DNA of 64,000 nucleotides from Streptomyces sp. NBC_01707 (GTDB lineage Bacteria > Actinomycetota > Actinomycetes > Streptomycetales > Streptomycetaceae). Position numbers and translations under genes: made by a program. Each line of letters starts with the position of its first letter. Positions within the stretch are counted from its first letter, which is position 1. The stretch is from positions 806,001 through 870,000 of the forward strand of contig NZ_CP109190.1 in NCBI RefSeq assembly GCF_041438805.1. The letters run 5' to 3'. This document shows, in pieces, positions 9,039 through 18,845 of this stretch. The notes below the pieces were generated by a model. The model did no database searches. It was not told the DNA's origin and saw only the letters and a list, made by a program, of their open reading frames with translations.

Positions 9039-9083
9039 TGTCATCCTTTCGACGACAGGTTGTTTGTCATCCATTGGATGACA
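9039..9083. promoter_or_regulatory. Two tandem RheA-type operators
   Basis: TGTCATCC-ATT-GGATGACA at 9065-9083 is a perfect inverted repeat with 8-base arms. A second copy, TGTCATCC-TTT-CGACGACA at 9039-9057, has a degenerate right arm. The two begin exactly 26 bases apart, between the divergent rheA-like gene and hsp18. The core TGTCATC-N5-GATGACA is the operator described for RheA of S. albus. Confidence 0.8.
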
Positions 9084-9148
9084 TGCTACAACGGTTTCTG
9101 TGAAGCGCATTGGCAGGTACTGCCCGAACCTTCAGGAGGTGTTTCGCG

Positions 9149-9580
9149 ATGTTGATGCGCACCGACCCCTTCCGCGAACTCGACCGGCTGACCCAGCAAC
9201 TGATGGGCCCCGGCACCTGGTCGCGGCCGTCCACGATGGCGATGGACGCCTACCGCGAGGGTGACGAGTACGTGGTGGCCTTCGACCTTCCCGGCGTCAG
9301 CGCGGAGGCGATCGACATCGACGTCGAACGGAACATGCTGACCGTCAAGGCCGAGCGACGGCCCGTGGCGAAGTCCGACGACGTGCAGATGGAACTGTCG
9401 GAGCGGCCGCTGGGCGTGTTCTCCCGCCAGATCGTGCTGGCCGACACCCTGGACACCGAGCGCATCCAGGCCGACTACGACGCCGGGGTCCTCACCCTGC
9501 GCATCCCGATCGCCGAGCGCGCCAAGCCCCGCAAGATCTCCGTCGGCGGGGAGTCCTCCCGCAAGGAGATCTCCGGCTGA
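9149..9580 (+). CDS. hsp18: Hsp18 small heat-shock protein (Hsp20 family)
   Basis: A 143-residue alpha-crystallin-type holdase that binds unfolding proteins. The alpha-crystallin domain spans about residues 28-130, with [20 protein letters not shown] near its start and the end-of-domain motif [13 protein letters not shown] (the GVLTLRIP signature). A frame upstream would add 13 residues, but ATG 9149 has AGGAGGT at 9134-9140. The RheA-type operators 66-110 bases upstream imply temperature-controlled repression. Two DUF2267 genes follow on the same strand. Confidence 0.93.
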   Translation: MLMRTDPFRELDRLTQQLMGPGTWSRPSTMAMDAYREGDEYVVAFDLPGVSAEAIDIDVERNMLTVKAERRPVAKSDDVQMELSERPLGVFSRQIVLADTLDTERIQADYDAGVLTLRIPIAERAKPRKISVGGESSRKEISG

Positions 9581-9672
9581 ACCCGGCGACCCGTGCCGCG
9601 GCGCAGGACGGGCGCCTGATCTCCCGCTCCCCCGTCCTGCGCCCCATCAGGCCAAGAGAGGCGGTGGCTGAC

Positions 9673-10068
9673 ATGACCCTGCGATGGGAAGCCTTCCTCG
9701 ACCACGTGAAGGAACGCGGCGAGTACGGGAGCAGGCACGAAGCAGAACGCGCGGCCCGCGTGGTGCTCGCCCTGCTCGGCGCACACCTACTCGGCGAGGT
9801 GCGTGCCCAACTGGCGGCACACCTGCCCGAAGGCTTCGCCCTGATCCTGCTCAACCCGCTGCAGAGCGCCGAACCCCTCCCACCCGAACGGTTCCTCCGG
9901 GCGACGGCGGCCTGGATCGACGGGGCCACCGAACAGACCGCGGCCTGGGACGTCAGCGCCGTCCTCAGCACGGTCGCCGACGCGGTCGACGACGACCTGC
10001 TCAAGCAGATCCTGCTCCAACTCCCCGCAGGCTACGACCTCCTCTTCGGCCGCCCCCAGCCCACCTGA
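9673..10068 (+). CDS. DUF2267 protein 1
   Basis: A 131-residue soluble protein of the DUF2267 family, which is of unknown function and common in actinobacterial stress clusters. It has the typical opening WEAFLDHVKERGEYGSRHEA, the middle VRAQLAAHLPEGFALIL and the closing LLKQILLQLPAGYDLLFG. ATG 9673 is preferred because of GAGAGG about 11 bases upstream; a GTG at 9664 is also possible. It lies 92 bases after hsp18 and is probably co-expressed with it. Confidence 0.85.
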   Translation: MTLRWEAFLDHVKERGEYGSRHEAERAARVVLALLGAHLLGEVRAQLAAHLPEGFALILLNPLQSAEPLPPERFLRATAAWIDGATEQTAAWDVSAVLSTVADAVDDDLLKQILLQLPAGYDLLFGRPQPT

Positions 10069-10144
10069 CCCCCACCGACCTGGGTGCCCGGGCCCGCCGG
10101 CCACCCACACCACGACCTCGACGACGAGAAAGGCGACTACCGCA

Positions 10145-10582
10145 GTGATGTCCGACCAGCGTGAACCGGTCCTGCACCTCCCGGCGATGACGTTCGAGGA
10201 GATGCTGGAGAAAGTCCGCTACGAAGGGGCCTACCCCACCCGAGAACGGGCCGCGGAAGCCGTCCACCTGGTCCTTTCAGGACTCGGACGCCAGCTGACC
10301 GGCGACGAACGCGTCGAACTGGCAGCCCGCCTGCCCCTCGAGGCCGCCTCCACCCTCACCGAACAGATCCCCGCAATCGAGCCCCTCACCGGCCGGGCCT
10401 TCGTCAAAGACCTCGCCTCCCGCACCGGCGCCACCCCGGCCACCACCCGCTGGGACACCGGCGCCGTCCTCGCCGCCGTCACCACCCTCGCCGGCCCCGA
10501 CCTCCTCACCCGCATCCTCGACCAGCTCCCCACCGGCTACGCTCTCCTGTTCGGCCGCGCCGAACTCACCCAAGCTGCCTAA
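10145..10582 (+). CDS. DUF2267 protein 2
   Basis: A 145-residue paralogue of the preceding DUF2267 gene, with matching elements in the same order: FEEMLEKVRYEGAYPTRERA, VELAARLPLEAASTL, and LLTRILDQLPTGYALLFG. The tandem pair probably arose by duplication. GTG 10145 and ATG 10148 are both in frame; GAGAAAGG lies about 15 bases upstream. Codon use is strongly GC-biased, as in the first copy. Confidence 0.85.
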   Translation: MMSDQREPVLHLPAMTFEEMLEKVRYEGAYPTRERAAEAVHLVLSGLGRQLTGDERVELAARLPLEAASTLTEQIPAIEPLTGRAFVKDLASRTGATPATTRWDTGAVLAAVTTLAGPDLLTRILDQLPTGYALLFGRAELTQAA

Positions 10583-10721
10583 GGCAGACTGCCGCGCGAC
10601 AACCCAGGGGACGCCGTCGGCGGGTGTGAGTGGGGGCGTAACCGGTGGTGTCCGTGGCGGGAAGTGCATCCTGGCGAGTTCGATCTGGTCATGCCACTAG
10701 GCGATAGACCACGAGTCGCGG

Positions 10722-10937
10722 TTGCTCTTTGCCGACTTCGATCCGTCCGTAGGCGGCATCTTGGGAGACCTGCGCCGGCACGCGCTCGAGTTGGGGGTCT
10801 CGCGCTACCTGGCTGCGGAGCGGTTGATCGCTGACGGCAACCTCACTCAGGAGCAGCGCGGTGAGGTGTTGTCGGCTCTCGTGCAGGCGATGGTGAGTGG
10901 GCCTTCGCAGCCGCCCGCCGACACTCCTAACTCCTAA
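10722..10937 (+). CDS. Possible small helical protein
   Basis: A 71-residue frame from TTG 10722 with amphipathic, non-repetitive composition (SVGGILGDLRRHALELGV, LIADGNLTQEQRGEVLSALV), unlike the Arg/Pro-rich shadows around it. No ribosome site is obvious and no family is recognised. It may be the tail of a decayed gene. The surrounding 10583-10720 shows nothing else. Confidence 0.3.
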   Translation: MLFADFDPSVGGILGDLRRHALELGVSRYLAAERLIADGNLTQEQRGEVLSALVQAMVSGPSQPPADTPNS

Positions 10938-11072
10938 CGCGCCGACGCAGGCTGGTCGCTGACTTGCCCTGCGCGGCCCACACGACTGCTTGATCGGCGG
11001 GTTATCCACAGGTCGAGCGAGGTCCTTGGTGTTGCCCGTACGGTGTTGATCTTCGAGGATGCGGAGGCGCCC

Positions 11073-11198
11073 GTGCGTGTCGAGTTGGAGTGGTTGGCCA
11101 CCGAGGTCATCGCCGAACTTCCTACGACTCAGGCTCGGACTGAAGTGCGGTCGTTGATCGTCGATGTTCTGCGGCATCCGGACCAGTTCGCCGGATAG
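11073..11198 (+). CDS. Possible 41-residue protein
   Basis: A short frame from GTG 11073, preceded by GGAGG at 11062-11066, encoding a helical peptide (ELEWLATEVIAELPTTQART, VRSLIVDVLRHPDQFAG). Its composition and ribosome site favour a real small gene, but nothing is recognised and the length is close to chance. Confidence 0.25.
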   Translation: MRVELEWLATEVIAELPTTQARTEVRSLIVDVLRHPDQFAG

Positions 11199-11350
11199 CC
11201 GTCACCGTCATGGACCTCGGCGTGCACGTTGACGCACTCATCGAGATCAGACGCGTCGGGCCGCCGGATACGGCAGGTCGGAGTTTCGCCTGCCGTAGGA
11301 GCACCCTGTCGATTCACCGGAGCATGAAAGCACAACACGACTGACCCCGC

Positions 11351-11923
11351 ATGTCTGTGACCAGCATTTTCGCAACAGGCTCTAGCATGCTGACTGTGCG
11401 ACCCACTCTCCCGAAGATCGAGGGCGGCCGGGTACAGGGCCTCCTGCAACTCATCGAGGACGGCATCCATCTCGTCGTCGCGGCGCTCCTCGTACTGCTC
11501 GCGGGGCTCCTTACCGTCGGGGTCGTCCACGACGTCATCAGGTCGATCCAGGGGCCGTACCGCGAGGAGACGGTCGTTCTCTCCGCCTTGGACAACGGCC
11601 TTGTGCTGTTTATCGTGGCCGAGTTGCTCCACACCGTCCGCCTCACCATCAGGAACCAGACCCTCGACGCGGAGCCGTTCCTCGTCGTTGGCCTGATTGC
11701 CGGTATCCGCAAGGTGCTCATCGTGACTGCAGAGGCGGAGAAGTCCTTCCGGTGGAACGTCGAGGGGATCGAACTGCTCATCCTGGCGGGGCTGATCCTC
11801 GTGATGGCGACAGCGGCGTACGTATGGCGGCGCTCGACGCGGCCAGGAGATTACTTCCCGCTCCAGGAGGCGGGGCGCTCCCCGTCGCCGGCGCCGTCAC
11901 CCACCCCGGTGCGTGGGTCCTGA
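11351..11923 (+). CDS. PsiE-like phosphate-starvation membrane protein
   Basis: A 190-residue protein of the PsiE family with four membrane helices (about 44-62, 82-97, 113-130 and 139-162 from the first ATG). The family was named from a phosphate-starvation gene in E. coli; its biochemical role is unknown. An internal ATG at 11390 is an alternative start, and neither has a strong ribosome site. The last 73 bases overlap the 3' end of the convergent FUSC gene, so the two transcripts are antisense at their ends. Confidence 0.75.
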   Translation: MSVTSIFATGSSMLTVRPTLPKIEGGRVQGLLQLIEDGIHLVVAALLVLLAGLLTVGVVHDVIRSIQGPYREETVVLSALDNGLVLFIVAELLHTVRLTIRNQTLDAEPFLVVGLIAGIRKVLIVTAEAEKSFRWNVEGIELLILAGLILVMATAAYVWRRSTRPGDYFPLQEAGRSPSPAPSPTPVRGS

Positions 11924-14073
11924 TCGTCACCTTCCGCCTCCACGGCCGCCCGCACCCGCTGCTCTTCGCGAGCGGAGCCGACGTCCCGTTCCAGGGATGT
12001 GCGGCTCACGGCCGTCGCGAGGTCCTCCAAGGCCCGCTTCTGTAGTTCCGCCCCGCGCCGCACTACCGGGCTCCGGTCCCCGGCGGCGGCGCCCGCCCAC
12101 GCGTGGAGCGCCTCCTCCACGCGCCCCCAGTCCGGATTCCTGTGCTCGCGCACGTCGACTGCCGCCTGCGCGGTGTCCGCCTCCAGGGCCTCGGCGAGCC
12201 GCTCCGCCTCGGGGACAAGACGGCTGTCGTCCCGCGGGACGTGGCTCTCCATGAGCATCGCCGCCCGACCGAACCCCTTGAGCGCCTCCTGCGCCTCCTC
12301 CGCCTCGCGCGACGTCAGGCCCCTGGGGCGGACCGGTTCCTGCCTCGCCCGGTCGTAGGCCTCCTGCCAGGCGGCACGTGCCTCCCTGCTCGCCAGCAGT
12401 GCCCTGCGCATGTCGGCGTGATGCTCCCGGGTCGGTTCGGCGTAGCTGCGGAGCACCGCGGCCGCATAGCGGCCGTTGGCGGCGAGCCAGTCCGCAAGCC
12501 GGCCCGGCAGTCGGGGTGTCTCCCATGCGGGGAACACCACGTACGCCAGCATTGCCAGGGCCCCGCCGAGCAGGGTGAGCACCACGCGCTCCGGGACCGT
12601 CTGCTCCCATGCCTGGCCGCCCATGCCGAGCAGGAAGACGACGTACGCGGCAGTGAAGCACTGGGAGTAGGCGTAGCCGGTACGGATCAGCGTGTACGAC
12701 AGGCCCGCCGAGACCACCGTCAGCGCGCCGAACACATGGGCGTCCGGGCCTAGGGCCCGCACCATCCCGGTGGCGAACGCGACCCCCGCCAGGGTCCCGG
12801 CGAGACGGGCCACCGCCCGCGCGTACGTCCGGTGGAAGTCCGGCCGCATCACCATCACCGAGGCGATGGGCGCCCAGTAACCGTGGCCCAGGGGTAGCCG
12901 GGCGGCGATCAGATAGCCGAGCGTGGCCACCGCCGCCAGGCGGACGGCGTGCCTGAACACGGGCGAGTCCCGGCGGAGCTCACAGCGGACCGCGCGGACG
13001 ACGACCGGTACCAGCCGGAACATTGTCGGGCGCACCAGGAACTGGGCGCCCGCGGGGCCGTGCAGCGTGCGCGTCTTCCCGCGCGCGCCGCCGCTCCCGG
13101 CGATCTCCACCGCCTCGCCAAGCAGTTCCACAAGCCGCGCGGCAGTCTGCCGCGCGGGGCCCTCCAGCACCTCGTGCTTCTCGTCGACCCGCAGGACGTC
13201 CGGGCTCCCGGGCGGCACCTCAGCGGGAGTGCCGCGGCGGATCGAACGGGCGACCGCATCCAGGACGTCGGCGGCCGCGTCGAGCAACTCCCGCGCGCGG
13301 TCCCGCCCGGGTCCCTCCGCCGGGGCGCCGACGTCCGGGTCGGCGAGCGCGGCGACGACCGGCCGAATGCGCTCGGCGAGTCCTCGGGGGCCGTGGAGGA
13401 CGGGGGGCCGGGTGCGGGCCTGTGATGGCGTCACGGCGGCCGCGTCCCGGGCAGTCATCAACGGCTCCGGGTCGAACGGGGCGGTCGGGTCGTGCCGCAG
13501 CCGGCGAGCGTAGTCCGCCACGGCGGCCAGGGCGTCGGCGAGTGCGTCACGATGCGCCCCCCAACGGCGGATCGGGAACAGCAAGATCAGCACGGCCTGC
13601 GCCACGCTTCCAAGTGCGATGACCCCGGCGTGCTCCAGGGCTCGCCCGACGCTCGTGGGCAGGGTGATGGTCACCAGCATGCTGCCGACGGTCGTCGCTG
13701 CGACGATCCCAGCGGTCGATCCGACGGCCCACGCCATCCCCGCGGCAAAGGCCCATACGGCCAGCAGAGGGAGGAACGTCACCAGTCGCCCCGCCGCCAG
13801 GTAGCCAACGAAGGTGCTGAGCGCCAGACCCGCGCCCGCGCCGAGCGCGATCACCTTGCGTGGACGCCAGGTGCGCTGGAAGGTGGCCCCACCCGCGGAG
13901 TAGGCACCGAGGGCGGCGGACGCTGCGTACGCAGGGGAAACCAGCCACAGTGCCAGCCCGATGACGATCGCCACCCCAGCAGCCGTGCGCAGCGCGAGCA
14001 GGGGCTCCAGCCGCGTCTCCTCGAGCGTGAGCCCGGATCGCACGACCTCCCCGAAGGCCCGCAGCCACGTCAC
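11851..14073 (-). CDS. FUSC-family membrane transporter
   Basis: A 740-residue protein of the FUSC/YccS type, related to aromatic-acid and fusaric-acid exporters. It has two membrane blocks of about six helices each: an N-terminal block (about residues 25-180, with AAGVAIVIGLALWLVSPAYA) and a second near 350-510 including LGHGYWAPIASVMVMRPDF, the FUSC signature. A charged helical region separates them and a long charged tail follows. GTG 14073 is chosen because homology begins there, though the ribosome site is weak. Substrate is not predictable. Confidence 0.85.
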   Translation of the reverse strand: MTWLRAFGEVVRSGLTLEETRLEPLLALRTAAGVAIVIGLALWLVSPAYAASAALGAYSAGGATFQRTWRPRKVIALGAGAGLALSTFVGYLAAGRLVTFLPLLAVWAFAAGMAWAVGSTAGIVAATTVGSMLVTITLPTSVGRALEHAGVIALGSVAQAVLILLFPIRRWGAHRDALADALAAVADYARRLRHDPTAPFDPEPLMTARDAAAVTPSQARTRPPVLHGPRGLAERIRPVVAALADPDVGAPAEGPGRDRARELLDAAADVLDAVARSIRRGTPAEVPPGSPDVLRVDEKHEVLEGPARQTAARLVELLGEAVEIAGSGGARGKTRTLHGPAGAQFLVRPTMFRLVPVVVRAVRCELRRDSPVFRHAVRLAAVATLGYLIAARLPLGHGYWAPIASVMVMRPDFHRTYARAVARLAGTLAGVAFATGMVRALGPDAHVFGALTVVSAGLSYTLIRTGYAYSQCFTAAYVVFLLGMGGQAWEQTVPERVVLTLLGGALAMLAYVVFPAWETPRLPGRLADWLAANGRYAAAVLRSYAEPTREHHADMRRALLASREARAAWQEAYDRARQEPVRPRGLTSREAEEAQEALKGFGRAAMLMESHVPRDDSRLVPEAERLAEALEADTAQAAVDVREHRNPDWGRVEEALHAWAGAAAGDRSPVVRRGAELQKRALEDLATAVSRTSLERDVGSAREEQRVRAAVEAEGDDQDPRTGVGDGAGDGERPASWSGK

Positions 14074-14255
14074 GGGTGCGAGCCTAGCCGGAATGCCCTG
14101 CCGGGTCGTGTAGGCCTGGTTGAGGTGCGCGAGCCGTCGGGCAAGGAAGCCTCCGGCACGGGCCCAGGAACAGGCGGGCGGTCGCAGCCGCTGGGACGGG
14201 GTGCTACCACTGCAGACACTGTTGGGCGTCCACCGTCCTACCGGGCCGGAGCCAG

Positions 14256-15375
14256 CTAGTCGCCGTGGTCGTCCTGGAGCATGTGGCGCCGTTCCTGTTC
14301 GCGCTTGGAGTAGGCGGCCGCCCGGATCGCCTCGTCGCTCTCCAAGCCTGATCCCAGCGCGCCGCCCACGGTGGCGACCGAAGCGACGAACCATGACAAC
14401 GTCAAGTATTCCGCGGCGTGCAGCGGCGTCCGTGTCACGGAAGCGAACACTTCGCCGTTGATGATGAACAGAGCCCACACCAAGTTGATGACGATCAAAC
14501 CGCCGTAGCAGACGAGCACCCCGATACCCACGGTCATGACCGTCGAGGCGTTGTAGAGCCTCGCCCTCTGCCTCGCCTCCGGCGAGACCTCTGTTGATCG
14601 ATGCCACAGCTGCGCGTCGATGATCAGCCAGCCGACCATGAGCCCAACAGACCCGACCATCGCGATCACGAGGCGTGGCGCGCTCAGGTACTCGGCCAGG
14701 CCCCAGATGGTGGAGTTCACGGTGGCGACTGCTCCCGTGGCGAGTGCGGCCGCCAGGGCTTTCGACAAGCCCGGCACCAACCGCCACGGCCGGTTGGCGC
14801 GGACCATACCAACGAGCACCCTCACGTAACCGCGCGGCCCGCTTACGACGTACCGAAGATCAGCGGTCTCCTCCTCACCGACCGGGCCCGGGTGAACAGG
14901 CGCGAGACGACTGACGAAGGGCCCTAGAAGCGGCTCACTCTGCGGAGGTCCCTCGGCCCCGGTGGCCCGCGGACCCGCCACCAAGCACGGCTTCTTCCAC
15001 GGCCCGCCGGGCTCTCGTCTGCAGACGCAAGCCCCCCAGCGGAGGAAGAGACAGCAGCGCCAAGCCGTGTTCGTGACTCACATCCATAACGAGCTTGCGC
15101 CCGTGTGAGTGCAGCGGAAGGTCGGTGAGGGCCACGACAATGTCCCAATTCTCAGCTCTTCCGCGGTCCATGATCCGGCGCATCAAGGTGGGCGGGTCCT
15201 CGGTCCCTGCGGTGAAAGGCTCACTGACCACCTCGACGTCGAAACGTCGGTCCTGGCCCGACTTGTCGGCGAGCCGAGTGGAAAGTATCTGGGCCATGCG
15301 CTGCGCGATCTCCGTCGGCGCATACGGATCCGCCAGGAGAGCTACGACCGTAACGCCCTGAGACGACACCCGCAT
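14256..15375 (-). pseudogene. Two-domain membrane protein, frameshifted copy
   Basis: A paralogue of the intact gene at 38505-39617. ATG 15375, with an excellent GAAGGAG site, opens a soluble N-terminal domain (MRVSSQGVTVVALLADPYAP, WDIVVALTDLPL) that stops at 14935. The membrane domain continues one frame over, from about 14984 to 14256 (VGMVRANRPWRL, then helices, ending GGALGSGLESDEAIRAAAY). A single base change between about 14935 and 14990 would restore one ~370-residue protein. Both halves keep good coding quality, so this is a recent frameshift or a sequencing error. No slippery sequence was seen. Confidence 0.75.
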
Positions 15376-15574
15376 GACTCCTTCTCGTCGGCTGCCCCCC
15401 CGATCGCCCGTGCCCACAGGATGCCCCCGAGGTATCGCCGACGCCGCGTGACACGCTGGCCCCTGCCAGCAGGTGCAGGCGGTACGGTCAGATCTCCTCG
15501 TCCTCCCCGTGCAGGGCCTGCTCCACCACCGAGCCACGGTTGCGTGCGCCACCACGAACACCCGCTCCGCGCCA

Positions 15575-15770
15575 CCCCGGGCACCGCGACGAGATCGATC
15601 GGCAGCAGGCCCGCCTCCTGTTCAACCTAGTCACCGTGATCACCTTGTTCATGGGCATCACTGCCTCTACGCCGCGCTGTTCCTGCTCGTCCATGTCACT
15701 GCGGCGTTCCTGCTCACACCGCAGTCGTTACGCCCCCTCGTCCGACACCAGCACGATGCCGAGTGCCTCT
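15575..15770 (+). pseudogene. Membrane-domain fragment of same family
   Basis: On the plus strand, DRQQARLLFNLVTVITLFMG continues after a one-base shift as LYAALFLLVHVTAAFLLTP. This parallels SRLYNTVTCVTITFGVLSLY ... LFFTLFGVSKLILTP of the intact gene at 38.5 kb. It is a third, heavily decayed copy of the family, in opposite orientation to the frameshifted copy next to it. Confidence 0.55.
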
Positions 15771-15780
15771 CTATGGCCCG

Positions 15781-15985
15781 CCACCGGCCGGGGCCCTCGG
15801 GGCCCGCGGTGCGGACCAGGTTGCCCGTCTTCTCCCGGTGCTCGTGCACGAGGCGGATAGCCATGGCACCCTCACTGGCCGCCGACGCCACCCGTTTGAC
15901 CGAGCCGCTCCTGACGCCGCCCGCCGCGAAGACCCCGGGAAGGGTGGTCTCCAGCAGCAACGCCACCTTGTCGGCGTCCGCCAAC
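15781..15985 (-). pseudogene. Thioredoxin-reductase-like C-terminal fragment
   Basis: Minus-strand reading gives LLLETTLPGVFAAGGVRSGS then VKRVASAASEGAMAIRLVHE and KTGNLVRTAGP, nearly the same as the last 55 residues of the flavoprotein at 21887-23599. Only this tail is present, without FAD or NAD domains. The DNA similarity (15781-15962 against about 21880-22055) is high but not perfect, so the two copies separated some time ago. Confidence 0.75.
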
Positions 15986-16116
15986 AGCGGAGTCTGCGCC
16001 GCCTAGGCTAGGCCGTGACCGCAAATGGATCCGAGATACTCCGGACGCTCGTGTGAGCGGGGCCCGGTGACGGCGCCCGTCGCGCGGTTCCCGGTGCGAA
16101 CGGGTAATCAGGAACG

Positions 16117-18585
16117 GTGAACAAGGACGCGACCGACCCCTTCGTGCATGTCCGGGGCGCCAGTGAGAACAATCTGCGGAACATCGATGTCGACGTTCCG
16201 CGGGACGCGATGGTCGCCTTCACCGGCGTCTCCGGTTCGGGCAAGTCCTCGCTCGCGTTCGGCACGCTCTACGCGGAGGCCCAACGGCGCTACTTCGAGT
16301 CCGTAGCACCGTACGCCCGAAGGCTGTTGCAACAGGTCGGCGCACCGCACGTGCAGGAAATCACCGGGCTGCCACCCGCCGTGGCCCTGCAGCAGCGACG
16401 CGGGTCGCCCAGCTCGCGATCGACGGTCGGCACCATCACCACGCTGTCCAATCTGCTGCGCATGTTGTACTCCCGCGCCGGCACCTATCCGCCCCGGGCC
16501 GCGCGGCTGGAGGCCGAGTCGTTCTCACCCAACACCGCGGCCGGCGCCTGCCCGGAGTGCCACGGACTGGGCGTCGTGCACGACGTCGCCGAGGACCTGC
16601 TCGTCCCGGACCCCTCGCTGAGCATCCGCGAGGGGGCGATCGCCGCCTGGCCGGGCGCCTGGCAGGGCGCCAACCTGCGCAGTGTCGTGAGCGGCCTGGG
16701 GATCGACATCGACCGACCGTGGCGCAGGCTCAGGAAGAAGGACCGGGACTGGCTGCTGTACACGGACGAGCAGCCCTCCGTGTACATCGAGCCGGAGGAG
16801 GACCGCGTCGACTACGGCTACCAGGGCAAGTTCTGGAGCGCCCGAAAGCACGTCATGCACGTCCTCGCCGACTCCAAGAGCGAGAAGATGCGCGAACGGG
16901 CGCTCCGGTTCGTCAGGAGTGTGCCCTGCCCCGAGTGTCACGGCAGCGGACTGCGGCCCGAGGCGCTCGCCGTGACCTTCGCCGGACGTTCCATCGCCGA
17001 GATCAACGCGATGCCGCTCACCGAGGTCGTGGCGCTGCTGCGGCCCGTCGCGGGGCGGTCCGAGGCCGACGCCACCACGTCGACCGCCCGATCCGGGGAG
17101 ACGACCGAGGTCGCGGTCCGGATCTGCGGCGATCTGGTCGCGCGGGTCGACGTACTGCTCGACCTGGGCCTCGGATATCTCAGCCTCGGGCGCCGCTCGA
17201 CGACCCTGTCGCCCGGCGAGGCGCAGCGCCTGCGGATCGCCACCCAGCTGCGCTCGGGGCTGTTCGGCGTCGTCTACGTTCTCGACGAACCCTCCGCGGG
17301 CCTGCACCCGGCTGACGCGGAACCGCTGCTGGACGTGCTGGACCGCCTCAAGGCGGCGGGCAACTCGCTGTTCGTCGTGGAGCACGACATGGACGTCGTA
17401 CGGCGGGCAGACTGGGTGGTCGACATCGGCCCCGGCGCGGGTGAGGGCGGCGGACGCGTGCTGTACAGCGGACCGGTCGCCGGTCTTGAGCGGGTCGGGG
17501 AGTCGGCCACGAGCCAGTACCTGTTCGGGCGTGCCCAGCGGCTCGATCACCGCCCGCGCACACCGCATGGCTGGCTGCACCTGAGCGGCGTCTCCCGCCA
17601 CAATCTGCACGACGTGTCCGTCGACGTACCGCTCTGTGTACTGACGGCGGTGACGGGCGTGTCCGGTTCCGGAAAGTCGACGCTGGTGACGCAGGTGCTC
17701 GCCGAGGTCGTCCGCGGCCACCTCGGACTCGTACCCGAGGAACCCGACGAGGCGCAGCTGGAGGTCGACGTCCAGGACGCGTCGGGGGTCGAGTCGTTCG
17801 ACCGGCTGGTCCGGGTCGACCAACGGCCCATCGGCCGAACTCCCCGGTCCAACCTGGCCACGTACACGGGGATGTTCGACGCGGTGCGCAAGCTGTACGC
17901 GGCGACGGACGAGGCCAGGGCGCGCGGCTACTCGGCCGGGCGGTTCTCCTTCAACGTGCCCGAAGGGCGGTGCGAGACCTGCCAGGGCGAAGGATTCGTC
18001 GCGGTGGAACTGCTGTTCCTGCCCGGCACCTACGCGCCGTGCCCGACCTGCCAGGGCGCCCGGTACAACGCCGAAACGCTGGAAGTCACCTACCGCGGCA
18101 AGAACATCGCGGAAGTACTGGCGCTGTCCGTCGACGCCGCCGCCAAGTTCCTGTCCGCCGTCCCGGCCGCCTCCCGCAGTCTGGAGACGTTGCGCGAGGT
18201 GGGACTGGGGTACCTGCGGCTGGGCCAGCCCGCGACGGAACTCAGCGGCGGTGAGGCGCAACGCATCAAATTGGCCACCGAACTGCAGCGAGCCCGCCGC
18301 GGGCACGCGCTCTACCTGCTCGACGAGCCGACGGCGGGGCTGCACCCCTCCGACATCGCGCTGCTGCTGCGACAGCTGCACCGGCTCGTCGACGCCGGCA
18401 ACACGGTCGTCCTCGTCGAGCACGACCTGAACACGGTCGCCACCGCCGACTGGGTCATCGACCTCGGGCCGGGCGGCGGCAACGCGGGCGGGCGAGTGGT
18501 CGCGGCGGGCCCGCCGGCCAAGGTGGCGAGGGCCCGCCGCAGCGCCACCGCGCCGTATCTCGCGGCCCGGCTAGCGCGCTCCTGA
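16117..18585 (+). CDS. UvrA-like excinuclease ABC ATPase (class II)
   Basis: An 822-residue ABC-type ATPase with two nucleotide-binding modules, as in UvrA. Walker A motifs are GVSGSGKSS (about 39-47) and GVSGSGKSTL (about 517-526). ABC signatures LSPGEAQRLRIA and LSGGEAQRIKLA and two VLDEPSAGLH / LLDEPTAGLH Walker B regions are present, as are zinc-finger pairs CPECHG and CETCQG ... CPTCQG. Canonical UvrA is over 930 residues; the shorter length matches UvrA2/DrrC-type proteins, some linked to drug resistance or damage tolerance. It stands alone, without uvrB or uvrC nearby. GTG 16117 is the start. Confidence 0.9.
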   Translation: MNKDATDPFVHVRGASENNLRNIDVDVPRDAMVAFTGVSGSGKSSLAFGTLYAEAQRRYFESVAPYARRLLQQVGAPHVQEITGLPPAVALQQRRGSPSSRSTVGTITTLSNLLRMLYSRAGTYPPRAARLEAESFSPNTAAGACPECHGLGVVHDVAEDLLVPDPSLSIREGAIAAWPGAWQGANLRSVVSGLGIDIDRPWRRLRKKDRDWLLYTDEQPSVYIEPEEDRVDYGYQGKFWSARKHVMHVLADSKSEKMRERALRFVRSVPCPECHGSGLRPEALAVTFAGRSIAEINAMPLTEVVALLRPVAGRSEADATTSTARSGETTEVAVRICGDLVARVDVLLDLGLGYLSLGRRSTTLSPGEAQRLRIATQLRSGLFGVVYVLDEPSAGLHPADAEPLLDVLDRLKAAGNSLFVVEHDMDVVRRADWVVDIGPGAGEGGGRVLYSGPVAGLERVGESATSQYLFGRAQRLDHRPRTPHGWLHLSGVSRHNLHDVSVDVPLCVLTAVTGVSGSGKSTLVTQVLAEVVRGHLGLVPEEPDEAQLEVDVQDASGVESFDRLVRVDQRPIGRTPRSNLATYTGMFDAVRKLYAATDEARARGYSAGRFSFNVPEGRCETCQGEGFVAVELLFLPGTYAPCPTCQGARYNAETLEVTYRGKNIAEVLALSVDAAAKFLSAVPAASRSLETLREVGLGYLRLGQPATELSGGEAQRIKLATELQRARRGHALYLLDEPTAGLHPSDIALLLRQLHRLVDAGNTVVLVEHDLNTVATADWVIDLGPGGGNAGGRVVAAGPPAKVARARRSATAPYLAARLARS

Positions 18586-18612
18586 CTACGGCGCGAGGGG
18601 CTGAGCACCGGT

Positions 18613-18845
18613 CAGCCGGGTTCGGGGCGCACGGTCGCGCGCGTCGCCATGCTGCGTTCCACCTTGTGGCGGATATCGCTCGCGAGGTGTCCCGCCTGGG
18701 CCCACTACACGATGAGTTCGGCAACGTGGCGCATCTTGATGTCGGTGTGCTGGGAGATCTCCCGTAGGACGTCCCGGCAGTCCTCCGCGCGCAGGCCGGC
18801 CAGCGTGACGACGATGCCGATCGCCCGGCAGATCGCCCTGATTGC
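18613..18845 (-). pseudogene. ANTAR-like regulator fragment
   Basis: Minus-strand reading resembles the C-terminal ANTAR RNA-binding region of actinobacterial regulators: AGLRAEDCRDVLREISQHTD, IKMRHVAELIV, then an in-frame TAG and WAQAGHLASDIRHKVERSM to a stop at 18613. The upstream sensor domain is missing. The internal amber and the lack of a start mark it as a remnant. Confidence 0.45.
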
